The notes beneath the pieces were generated by a model that was not told the origin of the DNA, did no database searches, and was given only the letters and a program-made list of their open reading frames with translations. From Acidimicrobiaceae bacterium (GTDB lineage: Bacteria > Actinomycetota > Acidimicrobiia > Acidimicrobiales > RAAP-2), in the NCBI GenBank assembly GCA_003133545.1, contig PKYA01000020.1, positions 1 through 49,109 on the forward strand: a stretch of DNA of 49,109 nt. The letters run 5' to 3'. Every line of letters begins with the position of its first letter. Within the stretch, counting starts at the first letter, position 1. Shown here piece after piece: positions 34,628 through 43,364 of the stretch. Made by a program: the position numbers and the translations under genes.

Positions 34628-35401
34628 CTACTTGCCCTGCCAGACCGGGGGGCGCTTCTCGGCGAAAGCGACCGGACCCTCCATGGCATCGGCTGAGGAG
34701 AACACCACGGCCACGGCTTCCTGATTGATCTTCCATCCCTCCGACTCGGGGAGCTCGGCGGCGCGCTTCATCACGCTCTTGGAGTAGCGGACGGCCAGGG
34801 GGGCGTTGGCGGCGATACGTCCGGCGAGCTCCAGCGTTTCGGCGAGGAGCGACGCGCCCGGGACGACTTTGTTGACCAAGCCGAGGGCGTGCGCACGTCC
34901 GGCGTCGATGGGATCGCCGGTCATCGCCAACTCGAGCGCCACCGCCATGGGAAGGCGCTTGGGCAAGCGGATGAGCCCGCCGGCTCCGGCGATCAGCCCG
35001 CGCTTCGCCTCGGGGATGCCGAACATGGCGTGCTCAGCCGCCACGACCAGGTCGCACGAGAGCATGATCTCCAACCCGCCGGCCAAGGCCGACCCGTTGA
35101 CGGCGGCGATGATCGGCTTGGGGAATTCGCGCTGGGTGAGACCTCCGAACCCGCCGCTCGCCCCCATGATGTCGCCGCCCTCGCCGCTCGAGAACGCCTT
35201 GAGGTCCATGCCGGCGCTGAAAGCTTTGTCACCGCTGCCGGTGATGACCACCACCCAGCACTCGTCGTCCTCGGCGAGGGCGTCCATGGCCGAGGACATG
35301 GCACGGCTCACCGCCCCATTGATGGCATTGCGCGCCTCGGGGCGGTTGATGGTGAGGATCTCGACGTGCCCCTGACGTTCCTGCAGTACCTCGTCGGCCA
35401 T
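34628..35401 (-). CDS. Enoyl-CoA hydratase/isomerase family protein
   Basis: A 257-residue crotonase-fold protein, probably a fatty-acid or branched-acyl degradation hydratase. Blocks seen: VEILTINRPEARNAI, GSGDKAFSAGMDLKAFSSGE (oxyanion-hole region), PKPIIAAVNGSALAGGLEIM with AVNG-x-ALAGG, SCDLVVAAEHAMFGIPEAKR and GLIAGAGGLIRLPKRL. The AMFGIPEAKRGL segment carries a Glu where many hydratases hold a catalytic acid. The ATG at 35401 follows AAGGGAGC, and the frame extending upstream lacks family similarity. It is the first gene of the minus-strand run that continues through tatA to ctaF, and it is divergent from the glycosidase gene. Confidence 0.88.
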   Translation of the reverse strand: MADEVLQERQGHVEILTINRPEARNAINGAVSRAMSSAMDALAEDDECWVVVITGSGDKAFSAGMDLKAFSSGEGGDIMGASGGFGGLTQREFPKPIIAAVNGSALAGGLEIMLSCDLVVAAEHAMFGIPEAKRGLIAGAGGLIRLPKRLPMAVALELAMTGDPIDAGRAHALGLVNKVVPGASLLAETLELAGRIAANAPLAVRYSKSVMKRAAELPESEGWKINQEAVAVVFSSADAMEGPVAFAEKRPPVWQGK

Positions 35402-35427
35402 ACATGCTCCCTTCCGGGTGGTCTGGG

Positions 35428-35445
35428 CGGCGGCCCGGGCCGCCG
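35428..35445. promoter_or_regulatory. 18-bp perfect palindrome between divergent genes
   Basis: CGGCGGCCCGGGCCGCCG lies in the 132-base space between the enoyl-CoA hydratase and glycosidase starts. A perfect palindrome of this length could be an operator for a dimeric regulator. In DNA of this composition chance cannot be ruled out. Confidence 0.3.
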
Positions 35446-35533
35446 TGGCGTGATTCTCCCCGCTGGCCGCGACGGGTGCCAACCGCTCGTGCCACCGCGG
35501 GCTCATTCGACGTGACCTGCCAAGCTGTGCGGA

Positions 35534-37147
35534 GTGCCCGAAAAGCCCGCGAAGGCCGAAAAGCCCGCTGCTCCCGACAAACATGCCAACGCGGCCAAGC
35601 CGGCCAAGCCGGCCAAGCCGGCCAAGCCGGCCAGCCCCCGGCGGGCGGGTGTCCCGCTGATTCCATCCCTCCTCGGGGAAGGTTTCGCCATCGGGGTGGC
35701 CACGTCGGGCTATCAGGTTGAAGGGGGTTACAACGGGCCCGGGGAGCCGGCGAACAATTGGTCCGACTGGGAGCGTTGCGGCCGCGTGGCTCGCTCGGGC
35801 CCGGCGTGCGCTTTCTGGTCCCACCCCGAGGAGGCACTCGACCGCGCCGCGGCCATCGGCTGCAACACGTTTCGCCTGTCACTCGAGTGGGCGCGTCTGG
35901 AGCCCGAAGCCGGACACTTCGACTATGCAGCCCTGGCCCGCTACGGGGAGATCCTCGAGATGTGCGTTGCGCGTGGCCTTGAGCCCATGATCACGCTGCA
36001 TCACTTCACCCATCCGTGGTGGCTGGGTGAGGAGTTCTGGTTGCGCCCCGGCTCACCGGATCGCTTCGCTCGCCACGTGCGCCGCGTTCTTCCGGCGCTG
36101 GCGCCCCACTGCCGCCGTTGGGTGACCGTCAACGAGCCCAACATCGTGATGTTGATGGGCTGGATCGAGGGTGCGTGCCCCCCGGGGCGCCGCCTTGCCT
36201 TCGCCGACGCCTACTGCGTCCTCGACAATCTCCTCACCGCGCACGTGCTGGCGGCCAACGCCATCATGGAGGTGCAGCCCGATGCCATGGTGACGTGCAA
36301 TACGAGCTCGTCTTCGATTTACGAGCACGATCGCCTCCTCACCGATCTTTTGCTCCTGGGCTCCACGGGCGTGCCGGCTTCCGACGTCGACCGCTACGTC
36401 GACGAGCGCCGCGCGCTGCATGACGCCGCGTTCCCCCCGCAGCACGCCGGGGAGTTCGCCCTGCGGCGCTTCTTCGCCGCGGTGAGCCCCTACGGCAGCA
36501 ATCGGGGAGCGGGCGGAGGTGGACTGTGGGCCCGGCTCCGCGCCACGACACGCCGCCCGGCCCCACGACGCGTGGTCGAGGTCGTGCACGCCACGCCACA
36601 CGTGCGCAGCGTGGGCGCGGTCGGGTACGACTGGTACGACCCGGTGGCCAGCCATGCCATGCGCCTTCCCGGGCGGCGCGGCGTGCAGGGCCAGAGGGAA
36701 TGGTCGGCCGGAAGGGCCCTTTGGGACGTGCCTCCGCATCCGGCCGGACTGCGGGCGTGGTGCCGGACCGAGTCGGCGCTGCACCCGGGGCTTCCGTTGT
36801 GGGTGGTGGAGAACGGGATGACGACCCGGGTGGCGAACGGCCGGCCCGTGCCGCGCCAGGACGGCTGGGACCGACCCCGGTACCTGCGGGAGCATCTCCG
36901 CGCTGTCGTCGATGCCGTCGCCGACGACGTGCCGGTGGCGGCGTACCTGCACTGGTCGCTGGTGGACAACTACGAGTGGGGGTCCTATGAGCCTCGGTGC
37001 GGGATCTTCGGGATGGACCGGAGCGATCCGGCCGGAGCGGTGCGGTGGTTGGAGACCGACGCCGCCGGCGAGGATGCCGCCGGTGCCTTCACCCGCATCG
37101 TCGCCGGCCTGCGGGCCGGGGACAGGTCAGTGATCGACGGCAGCTGA
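35534..37147 (+). CDS. Glycoside hydrolase family 1 (beta-glucosidase-like)
   Basis: A 537-residue family 1 retaining glycosidase. The GEGFAIGVATSGYQVEGG segment is the N-terminal family signature. The acid/base is Glu201 in TVNEPN, and the nucleophile is Glu426 in LWVVENGMTTR. VAAYLHWSLVDNYEWGSYEP, with its aglycone-site Trp, completes the barrel. The first 40 or so residues are a Lys/Pro/Ala-rich tail (EKPAAPDKHANAAK then KPA repeats) with no counterpart in most relatives. The GTG at 35534 is the only sensible start before the catalytic domain. No signal peptide is seen, so it is probably cytoplasmic. The 3' end overlaps the convergent DedA gene by 21 bases. Confidence 0.87.
   Translation: MPEKPAKAEKPAAPDKHANAAKPAKPAKPAKPASPRRAGVPLIPSLLGEGFAIGVATSGYQVEGGYNGPGEPANNWSDWERCGRVARSGPACAFWSHPEEALDRAAAIGCNTFRLSLEWARLEPEAGHFDYAALARYGEILEMCVARGLEPMITLHHFTHPWWLGEEFWLRPGSPDRFARHVRRVLPALAPHCRRWVTVNEPNIVMLMGWIEGACPPGRRLAFADAYCVLDNLLTAHVLAANAIMEVQPDAMVTCNTSSSSIYEHDRLLTDLLLLGSTGVPASDVDRYVDERRALHDAAFPPQHAGEFALRRFFAAVSPYGSNRGAGGGGLWARLRATTRRPAPRRVVEVVHATPHVRSVGAVGYDWYDPVASHAMRLPGRRGVQGQREWSAGRALWDVPPHPAGLRAWCRTESALHPGLPLWVVENGMTTRVANGRPVPRQDGWDRPRYLREHLRAVVDAVADDVPVAAYLHWSLVDNYEWGSYEPRCGIFGMDRSDPAGAVRWLETDAAGEDAAGAFTRIVAGLRAGDRSVIDGS
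35592..35627 (+). repeat. Four 9-bp tandem repeats encoding K-P-A
   Basis: Four perfect copies of cggccaagc, followed by a degenerate fifth, encode the KPAKPAKPA tail at the N-terminus of the family 1 glycosidase. Confidence 0.85.
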
Positions 37148-37873
37148 CGGCGGCGCGCCCTCCTCCGGTCCTGCCTCGGGGAACCGTGCCGTCCCTGCCG
37201 CCCCCGCCGCCCCCGCCGACCCTGCCGCCCGTGCCGCCCCCGCCGTCCCGCCCGCCTCGACAGCGCGGCCCCTTTCCCGGCGCCGGTGGCGCAGGAACAC
37301 GACGACGATCGTTGCCGCGATGAGCCCCAGCAAGATGTCGGAGGCAATGCCCGACACGTGTTCCACCCTCGTGTAGGTGCTGCCCACGAAATAGCCCAGT
37401 AGGCAGAACGCGGTGCCCCACACCGCGCCGCCGAGGGCGTTGGCGGGGAGGAACACGCGGTAGCGCATGGAAGAAATACCGGCCAGCCCCGGCACGACGG
37501 CCCGGAGGAACGCCGTGAACCGCGCCAGGAACACGGCGAGCGCCCCGCGGCGATTCAGCTGATCGAAGATGGGGTCGAGGAGATGCTGGCGCTGGCGCAA
37601 GAGCCGTGTCGCGAGGAGCCTCTGTCCCCACCTCTCGCCGACCAGATAGCCGACCGAGTCGCCGGCGATCGCGCAGGTCACCGTCAGCACAATGAGGGCG
37701 ACGATGTTGACGTGGCCTCTCGATGCCACAACGCCCCCGAGGATGACTGCGGTCTCTCCCGGGAAGATGAAGCCGAGCATGACGGAGGCTTCGGCGAACA
37801 CCAGCACCCCGACCAAGGTGTAGGCCTCCCACCCCTGCAGGTTGAGGATGGGATTGAGCAGGTGGGTGATCAT
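37127..37873 (-). CDS. DedA family membrane protein
   Basis: A 248-residue DedA/SNARE-associated-type membrane protein. The family blocks are VFAEASVMLGFIFPGETAVI, AGDSVGYLVGERWGQRLL, FLARFTAFLRAVVPGLAGIS and MRYRVFLPANALGGAVWGTA. The Glu, the F/R-x3-R motif and the Pro-Gly of the re-entrant helices are kept. DedA proteins are needed for membrane lipid homeostasis and are proposed to flip polyprenyl or phospholipid carriers. The last 45 residues are a low-complexity Ala/Gly tail (EAGGTAGAARAAGSAGAAG), coded in the GC-rich overlap side next to the glycosidase stop. ATG start at 37873. Confidence 0.9.
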   Translation of the reverse strand: MITHLLNPILNLQGWEAYTLVGVLVFAEASVMLGFIFPGETAVILGGVVASRGHVNIVALIVLTVTCAIAGDSVGYLVGERWGQRLLATRLLRQRQHLLDPIFDQLNRRGALAVFLARFTAFLRAVVPGLAGISSMRYRVFLPANALGGAVWGTAFCLLGYFVGSTYTRVEHVSGIASDILLGLIAATIVVVFLRHRRRERGRAVEAGGTAGAARAAGSAGAAGAAGTARFPEAGPEEGAPPSAAVDH

Positions 37874-37936
37874 GGGTCCAAAAGAACGTGCGGTGCGCTG
37901 CGTTGACGCCCGCGGACGCCTCCGCGCGGCACAACG

Positions 37937-39070
37937 TCAGTTGGCGGCGTGCAGGGCGCGCTCGTCCGCGGTGAACTGGCGCCAACGGTGCTCGACATTG
38001 GCCATGAACTCCTTGCCCGGGGCGAGGTGGGTGAGGATGTCGGACTGGCCCTGCGGGCGCGCCAGCATCCAGCTGTGGCCGCCCGGCACCCACTGCACCG
38101 GTGCACGCGCGATGTCGGCGAACTCCGTGGCTGCCGGGGTAGGCGTGATCCGGTCGAAGCATCCCCACTCGTTGAGGATCGGCATTTCCTGCTCCACCAG
38201 GGTGCGCACCTCGCTGCGCAGGTCGATGGACATGAGCAGGCTGCCCACGGGCAGCGTCTGGCCAACGGTGCGGATGTTGCGGCGCATGTCGGGAAGCACC
38301 GATTTGACGGTCGAGAACATCCGGCCGATGAAAAGGTCGGGCACGTCGCACACCACCGCGGCAACGAGATCCACCATGGGGGCGATGTTTGGCGCCACGG
38401 GACCGAGCAGGGACGGAAGGAGCCCGTGCCGGGCCCTCCATGCCGGGGTGGCCACCCCATCGCGATAGATAACCCCGAGCGCGCTGCGCGGGTGGTCGTG
38501 GGCGAACTGCACGGCGACGGCCCCGCCCATGGAATGGCCGAGCAGGACGACCGGGCCGGCGTCGACCTGGCGCAGGAGGACCAAGATCTGCGCGGCCAGG
38601 TTCTCCATCGACACGTCGTGCCAGTCGAGGGGATCGCTCCCGCCGAATCCGGGAAGGCTCGGGTTGATGACCCGCCAGCCGAGCTGCTCAGCCAGCCGCG
38701 CACTCTCTCGCCAGTACATGCCGCCGCCGGCAAAGTAGCCATGGATGTTGACGGCCCAGATGGGAGGGGTGCCCGGACCATCGGGTCCGTGGGCCTCGAC
38801 ATTGTCGGATACGGCGAATTGCAGGAGTCGACCCTGGATCCGCATGGAACTGGGCACCATGCGGATGGTGGGTGTCTTGCGGACCTTGCGGACGTATTGA
38901 TCGCGGATGATGCCGAGACCGAAGGGGGCATGCCCGGCGTCAGCGAGCTCGACAGGGGAGGGTCCGTCGGATGGCGCCATGATGGCCCCGGAGATCTGCA
39001 GCTTGTCCACCGTGTCGGGTGCCCTCTCGCCCTTCGAAAACCTCAAGCCCACTGTGGATACCTCGGTCAC
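37937..39070 (-). CDS. Alpha/beta hydrolase
   Basis: A 377-residue alpha/beta-fold hydrolase. The nucleophile elbow is LLGHSMGGAVAVQ; the oxyanion-hole region is NIHGYFAGGGMYW, and INPSLPGFGGSDPLDW precedes the elbow. The catalytic His is probably in the C-terminal WVPGGHSWMLARPQ. It could be an esterase, lipase or C-C hydrolase; nothing fixes the substrate. The start is GTG at 39070; ATG 38980 is an alternative that would drop about 30 residues and still keep all motifs. The gene is 63 bases downstream of nothing on its own strand except the divergent region, and it is followed 63 bases later by dedA. Confidence 0.8.
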   Translation of the reverse strand: MTEVSTVGLRFSKGERAPDTVDKLQISGAIMAPSDGPSPVELADAGHAPFGLGIIRDQYVRKVRKTPTIRMVPSSMRIQGRLLQFAVSDNVEAHGPDGPGTPPIWAVNIHGYFAGGGMYWRESARLAEQLGWRVINPSLPGFGGSDPLDWHDVSMENLAAQILVLLRQVDAGPVVLLGHSMGGAVAVQFAHDHPRSALGVIYRDGVATPAWRARHGLLPSLLGPVAPNIAPMVDLVAAVVCDVPDLFIGRMFSTVKSVLPDMRRNIRTVGQTLPVGSLLMSIDLRSEVRTLVEQEMPILNEWGCFDRITPTPAATEFADIARAPVQWVPGGHSWMLARPQGQSDILTHLAPGKEFMANVEHRWRQFTADERALHAAN

Positions 39071-39203
39071 GCGCCGTTCGCGGCTCCGGAGTCACCCTCC
39101 CTTGGGTGCGCGCCGCTGCCTGTGGGCTCCACCGTACCCGACCTCTTGGCCTTCTCCACCGGCTGCGCGTGCACGAAGGCGCCTGGCCTGCGACGATGGG
39201 GGC

Positions 39204-40871
39204 ATGAACGCTGACGTAGTCATCCGCGGTGGGACAGTGGTCGATGGGACGGGGTCGGCCGGTGAGGTGGCCGACGTGGCGATCAGTGACGGAAAGATAT
39301 CGGCCATCGGGGAGGGGCTGTCCGGCTCCCGCGCCCTGGACGCGACGGGCCAGATCGTGGCGCCGGGGTTCATCGACATCCACACCCACTACGACGCGCA
39401 GGTCTTCTGGGACCCCTCTCTGACCCCGTCCTCGTTTCACGGGGTGACCACCGTGGTGGCGGGCAATTGCGGTTTCTCCATCGCACCGGTTCTGCCGGAG
39501 AGCGTCGGGCTCTTGGCGCACACGCTGCAGCACGTGGAGGACATGAGCTTCGACACGTTGTCGGTGGGCGTCCCCTGGGATGAGTTCCAGACGTTCCCGC
39601 AGTACCTCGATGCCGTCCAACGCCGCGGCGCCGCCTTGAACTTCTCGTGTTACGTGGGCCACACGGCCGTGCGCATGTACGTCATGGGGGAAGCGGCGTA
39701 TGAACGCGCGGCGACCGAGGCGGAGATCGCACGCATGCAGGCGGTGGTGGCCGAGGCCATGGCGGGCGGTGCCATCGGATTCGCCTCGAGCGCGTCGCCC
39801 ACCCACAATGGTGACAGCGGGCGGCCGGTGCCGTCACGGGTCGCCGATCTGGCCGAGCTGCGCGCACTGCTCCAGCCGCTGCGCAACGGTTCCCGGGGAG
39901 TGGTGGCACTGCTTCCCGGTGGAGTGATATCGCACCAGGAAGTGTTCGATCTCCAGCGCGAGATCGGCCGGCCCTTCACCTGGACGGCCCTGTTGACGGT
40001 GAAGGACTACCCCTATCACGAGAGGGTGATGGCCGAGCACGATCAAGCCTGGGCCGACGGAGTGGAAGTGTGGCCGCAGGTCTCCTGCCGGCCGCTCGTC
40101 TTCCAGATGAACCTCTCCGAGCCGTTCACGTTGAACATGCGCCCGACCTTCGCCGAGTTGATGGGCCAGTCGAGAGCGGAGCGGCTCTCGGCCTATCGCG
40201 ATCCGGGTTGGCGCGCCAAGGCCTGGGCCGACGTGAGCGGCACCGACGGGGCCATCCCCGTCAATTGGGCCAATATCTCCGTGGCCTCCTCGGCCTCGCA
40301 CCCCGAGCTGACGGACCGCCCGGTCGTGGGCCTCGCCGCGGAGCGCGGCTGCACGCCGCTCGATGTCATCCTCGACATCTCGCTCGACGATGACCTCGAG
40401 ACGCGCTTTTGGTCCGTGCTGGCCAACAACGACCCCGAGGGCATCGCCTGGCTCCTGCCGCGGGACAACGTGCTGTTCGGCCTGGCTGACTCAGGGGCAC
40501 ATGTCTCCCAACTGTGTGACGCCTGCTTCTCGACCGACCTGCTCGGCAACTGGGTGCGCGGCCGCGCGGTCATGCCCCTCGAACGGGCCGTGCACAAGCT
40601 GACCGGCGAGCCGGCCTCGGTCTACGGGCTGTCGGACCGGGGGACGGTGACGGTCGGCAAGGCCGCCGATCTGTGCGTCTTCGATGCGGCGACCATCGCC
40701 CCGGGACCGTTGCGCCGGGTCCACGACTTCCCGGCCCACGGCGAGCGACTGACGGCGGATGCACCGGTGGGCGTCACCCACACCCTGGTCAACGGTGTGC
40801 CCATCTGGGTCGACGGCGCCCCCAGCGAGGAGGGGCTGGCCTCCCGGCCCGGCTGCGTCCTGCGCGACTGA
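39204..40871 (+). CDS. N-acyl-D-amino-acid deacylase family amidohydrolase
   Basis: A 555-residue metal-dependent amidohydrolase of the D-aminoacylase group. The N-terminal VIRGGTVVDGTGSAGEVADV strand is followed by the HTHYD metal site (His60, His62, Asp64) and by Cys89 in AGNCGFSIAP, the bridging Cys position of this group. NFSCYVGHTAVR and the late DSGAHVSQL supply further ligands. The C-terminus GTVTVGKAADLCVFD is the small beta domain. It probably hydrolyses N-acyl-D-amino acids or a related cyclic or acylated amide; the exact substrate is open. ATG at 39204 gives the normal N-terminus. The gene is divergent from the alpha/beta hydrolase with a 133-base intergenic region. Confidence 0.86.
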   Translation: MNADVVIRGGTVVDGTGSAGEVADVAISDGKISAIGEGLSGSRALDATGQIVAPGFIDIHTHYDAQVFWDPSLTPSSFHGVTTVVAGNCGFSIAPVLPESVGLLAHTLQHVEDMSFDTLSVGVPWDEFQTFPQYLDAVQRRGAALNFSCYVGHTAVRMYVMGEAAYERAATEAEIARMQAVVAEAMAGGAIGFASSASPTHNGDSGRPVPSRVADLAELRALLQPLRNGSRGVVALLPGGVISHQEVFDLQREIGRPFTWTALLTVKDYPYHERVMAEHDQAWADGVEVWPQVSCRPLVFQMNLSEPFTLNMRPTFAELMGQSRAERLSAYRDPGWRAKAWADVSGTDGAIPVNWANISVASSASHPELTDRPVVGLAAERGCTPLDVILDISLDDDLETRFWSVLANNDPEGIAWLLPRDNVLFGLADSGAHVSQLCDACFSTDLLGNWVRGRAVMPLERAVHKLTGEPASVYGLSDRGTVTVGKAADLCVFDAATIAPGPLRRVHDFPAHGERLTADAPVGVTHTLVNGVPIWVDGAPSEEGLASRPGCVLRD

Positions 40872-40904
40872 CTCCGCCGCGGCAGCCATCGGCCGTCCGC
40901 CGCC

Positions 40905-41702
40905 CTAGCTGACGTCGCGCCGTACCGTCGTGTAATAGCCGAGGGTGAGGGGGATCAGGCCCCAACCGAGCATGGCCAGACCGCCTCCCCACCATGGCAA
41001 GAGGTGCGATATGGCGTCGTGGTTGCCACCGAAGCCCCGGGCCAAGGAGCCGGCCAATGCCTGGGCGGCGGAGGTGGGCAGCCAGTTGAGGTCGTAGTGA
41101 AAGATGGCGCGGGCAAGGGCCACCAAGATTGGCTCCAGTATGAACGTGCCACCGATGACGAGCAGGATCCCGGCAACCTGGTTCTTCACCAGGGTGCCGA
41201 ATCCCAGACCGAAGAGGCCCAGCAAGATGGTGGCGCCCACCAGTCCCGGTATCACCGCGCCGAGCTGACCAGTGACCTGCGACGTGACGCCGCCCAGCGC
41301 GGCGTTCCATGGCAGGCCGACGCCGATTGCGACCACCAACGCGAGGGCGGCCATCAGCGCGCACCACCACGCGGTGACGACGATCTTGGCGCCCAACACC
41401 CGCTCGCGGCGGGGAGTGAGGACCAAGGTCGAAGTGATGGTCTTGTGGCGGTACTCGCTGGTAATGCAGATGACGCCGAGGACCGGTGCCAGGAAGGTGA
41501 TGCCGTAATATCCGGCGCCGAGCAGCTGGCGCTTCTCATTGAGGGTGTGCACGTAGTAGTAGGTATGGCCGGGAAATCCGCCGGCGCTGGCGAAGATCGC
41601 CCACACCAAGAGTGCGGTGAGAGGGAAGGCCAACCCGAAGCACACCCAGATCCCCGGCATGGAGCGCATCTTGAGCATCTCCGCCCGAATGGTGTTGATC
41701 AT
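40905..41702 (-). CDS. ABC transporter permease (ABC-2 type)
   Basis: A 265-residue integral membrane protein with about six hydrophobic helices. It begins MINTIRAEMLKMRSMPGIW, typical of ABC-2 permeases, and has an ITSEYRHKTITSTLVLTPRR segment, which is the conserved E-x-R-x-x-T-I coupling-helix region of Na+/antibiotic ABC-2 exporters. The ATG at 41702 overlaps the stop of the ATPase gene upstream (ATGA), so the pair is translationally coupled and forms one exporter. An open frame further upstream is ATPase shadow. Substrate unknown. Confidence 0.87.
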   Translation of the reverse strand: MINTIRAEMLKMRSMPGIWVCFGLAFPLTALLVWAIFASAGGFPGHTYYYVHTLNEKRQLLGAGYYGITFLAPVLGVICITSEYRHKTITSTLVLTPRRERVLGAKIVVTAWWCALMAALALVVAIGVGLPWNAALGGVTSQVTGQLGAVIPGLVGATILLGLFGLGFGTLVKNQVAGILLVIGGTFILEPILVALARAIFHYDLNWLPTSAAQALAGSLARGFGGNHDAISHLLPWWGGGLAMLGWGLIPLTLGYYTTVRRDVS

Positions 41703-42649
41703 GCCGACTGATCCACTTGATCCACTCCCCCGAAACCGAGGCCGGAGGTGAGGGAGAGGAAGATCGACTCGAGGTCGGCCCCCTCGTTGGTCAGCTCGTA
41801 AAGGATGATCTGGTTTGTCGCCAGCAGCGGCCCCAACTGTTCGGGTGTCGTGCCATCGACGGCGACGACGTCGTGGGCGAGCCGACGGAACCGCGTGGCG
41901 GCCTGGTCGAGCACGGCGCACAAACGATCGGCTTCGGGCGTGCGCGCGTGCATCGATGCCTGTGCCACCCCGGACGTGATCGACTCGAGCGTCCCCTGCG
42001 CCTTGAGTTGCCCGTGTGACACGATCACGGCATTGTCGATCGTCTGGGCCATTTCGGCCAGCAGATGTGAAGAGACGAGGATGGTCCGTCCCTCGCCCGC
42101 CAGGTAGCGCATGAAGTCGCGCAGCCAGGCGATTCCCTGGGGGTCGAGGCCGTTGGAAGGCTCATCGAGGATCAACACGTCCGGGTCGCCGATCAGGGCA
42201 CTCGCCAACTCGAGGCGCTGGCGCATTCCCATGGAGAACCCGCCGACCTTGCGGGTGGCGTCGGCTGTGAGGCCGACAAGATCGAGCACCACGTCAGCCC
42301 TCGCTTCGTCGTGGCCTCCGGCGCGGGCCACCATCCGCAGGTGCGTGCGGGCCCGCCGTGCGGGGTGGAAACTTGTCGCCTCCAGCACCGCCCCCACCGT
42401 CCCGGAGGGGTTGGGCAGGTCACGGTAGAACTTTCCGCCGATAGTGGCCTGGCCCTCGTTGGGGGTGACCAACCCGAGCAGCATGCGCAGAGTCGTGGTC
42501 TTGCCCGAGCCGTTGGGGCCGAGGAAGCCGGTCACCCGGCCCGGCTCGACCGTGAAGTCGAGGTGGTCGACCGCGAGGACTGTACCGAAATGCTTGGTCA
42601 GGCCCGAGATCTCTACGGGCAGGCCGCGGGTGGCTGAGGCTTGGGACAT
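41699..42649 (-). CDS. ABC transporter ATP-binding protein
   Basis: A 316-residue ATPase partner of the ABC-2 permease. Walker A is GPNGSGKT, the signature is GGFSMGMRQRL (a variant of LSGGQ seen in multidrug ABC-2 exporters), Walker B is DVLILDEPSNGLDPQG, and the switch His is in TILVSSHLLAEM. The C-terminal 90 residues form a DUF4162-like regulatory tail. The start is ATG at 42649. It lies 60 bases downstream of the TetR gene on the same strand, so the regulator may control the exporter. No operator is evident. Confidence 0.92.
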   Translation of the reverse strand: MSQASATRGLPVEISGLTKHFGTVLAVDHLDFTVEPGRVTGFLGPNGSGKTTTLRMLLGLVTPNEGQATIGGKFYRDLPNPSGTVGAVLEATSFHPARRARTHLRMVARAGGHDEARADVVLDLVGLTADATRKVGGFSMGMRQRLELASALIGDPDVLILDEPSNGLDPQGIAWLRDFMRYLAGEGRTILVSSHLLAEMAQTIDNAVIVSHGQLKAQGTLESITSGVAQASMHARTPEADRLCAVLDQAATRFRRLAHDVVAVDGTTPEQLGPLLATNQIILYELTNEGADLESIFLSLTSGLGFGGVDQVDQSA

Positions 42650-42709
42650 TTCGTGGACGATAGCCGTCAGAGTCCGGTGGATTCGGCCAGAGCGGTGCCC
42701 CGGATCGCT

Positions 42710-43306
42710 TCAGGCGTGCGCGAGCCCGTCGGGAAGCAGGAGGCGAACCGAGACCGCCAACTCGTCATAGACGCGTGCCATCGTCGACCAGCCGTTGATC
42801 CACCCGACGAGGGCCGAGTACCAGACGTGGCCGATCATGCGGGCGCGCTCGGACATGTCGGGGACGACGGGATCGCCCATGGCCCGGGCAATGATCCCTT
42901 CCATGAGCAACGTGATCTGTTGCTGGCAGCCGACCGCGGCGGGGTCCGGTGACGACAGGGATGTGAAGACGGCGGCCACCAGACGCGGCTGGCGCCCCAT
43001 TGCCCGCAGGGCACGGTCCAGTACCTCGAGGACGCGGTCGGCCGGCTGGTCACCGAGCGGCGGGTGTTGCCCGATGCGGACGTCGAGCTGCTCGACCCAG
43101 TGGACCAAGGTCGCGGCCAGGAGGTGGTCCTTGCTGGTGAAGTAGCGGTACACCGTTCCCATGGCGACATCAGCCCGCGCCGCCACGTCGCGCATCTGCA
43201 CCGCGTCGTAGCCCCCCTCGAGCCCAAGCGCCATGGCGGCGTCGATGACGCGCTGGCGCCGTGCCTGTTGCGCGCGGGTGAGCGGGCGGGTGAGCGTCTG
43301 CTCCAT
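42710..43306 (-). CDS. TetR family regulator (KstR-like)
   Basis: A 198-residue TetR repressor. The helix-turn-helix is VQMRDVAARADVAMGTVYRY followed by FTSKDHLLAATLVHW; the wording is close to that of KstR-type regulators of sterol or lipid catabolism. The ligand-binding half is helical (RARMIGHVWYSALVGWING). The start is ATG at 43306. It is followed by the ABC exporter and preceded by the cyclase-family gene with a 58-base gap in which atgc...gcat (43308-43330 region) forms a weak inverted repeat. The KstR-like label rests on general similarity and does not prove sterol sensing. Confidence 0.85.
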   Translation of the reverse strand: MEQTLTRPLTRAQQARRQRVIDAAMALGLEGGYDAVQMRDVAARADVAMGTVYRYFTSKDHLLAATLVHWVEQLDVRIGQHPPLGDQPADRVLEVLDRALRAMGRQPRLVAAVFTSLSSPDPAAVGCQQQITLLMEGIIARAMGDPVVPDMSERARMIGHVWYSALVGWINGWSTMARVYDELAVSVRLLLPDGLAHA

Positions 43307-43364
43307 CCCGACATGCTATCCGCACTGCATTGAGGGCTTGGTGGGTCGAGGGACGGGACGGGGA

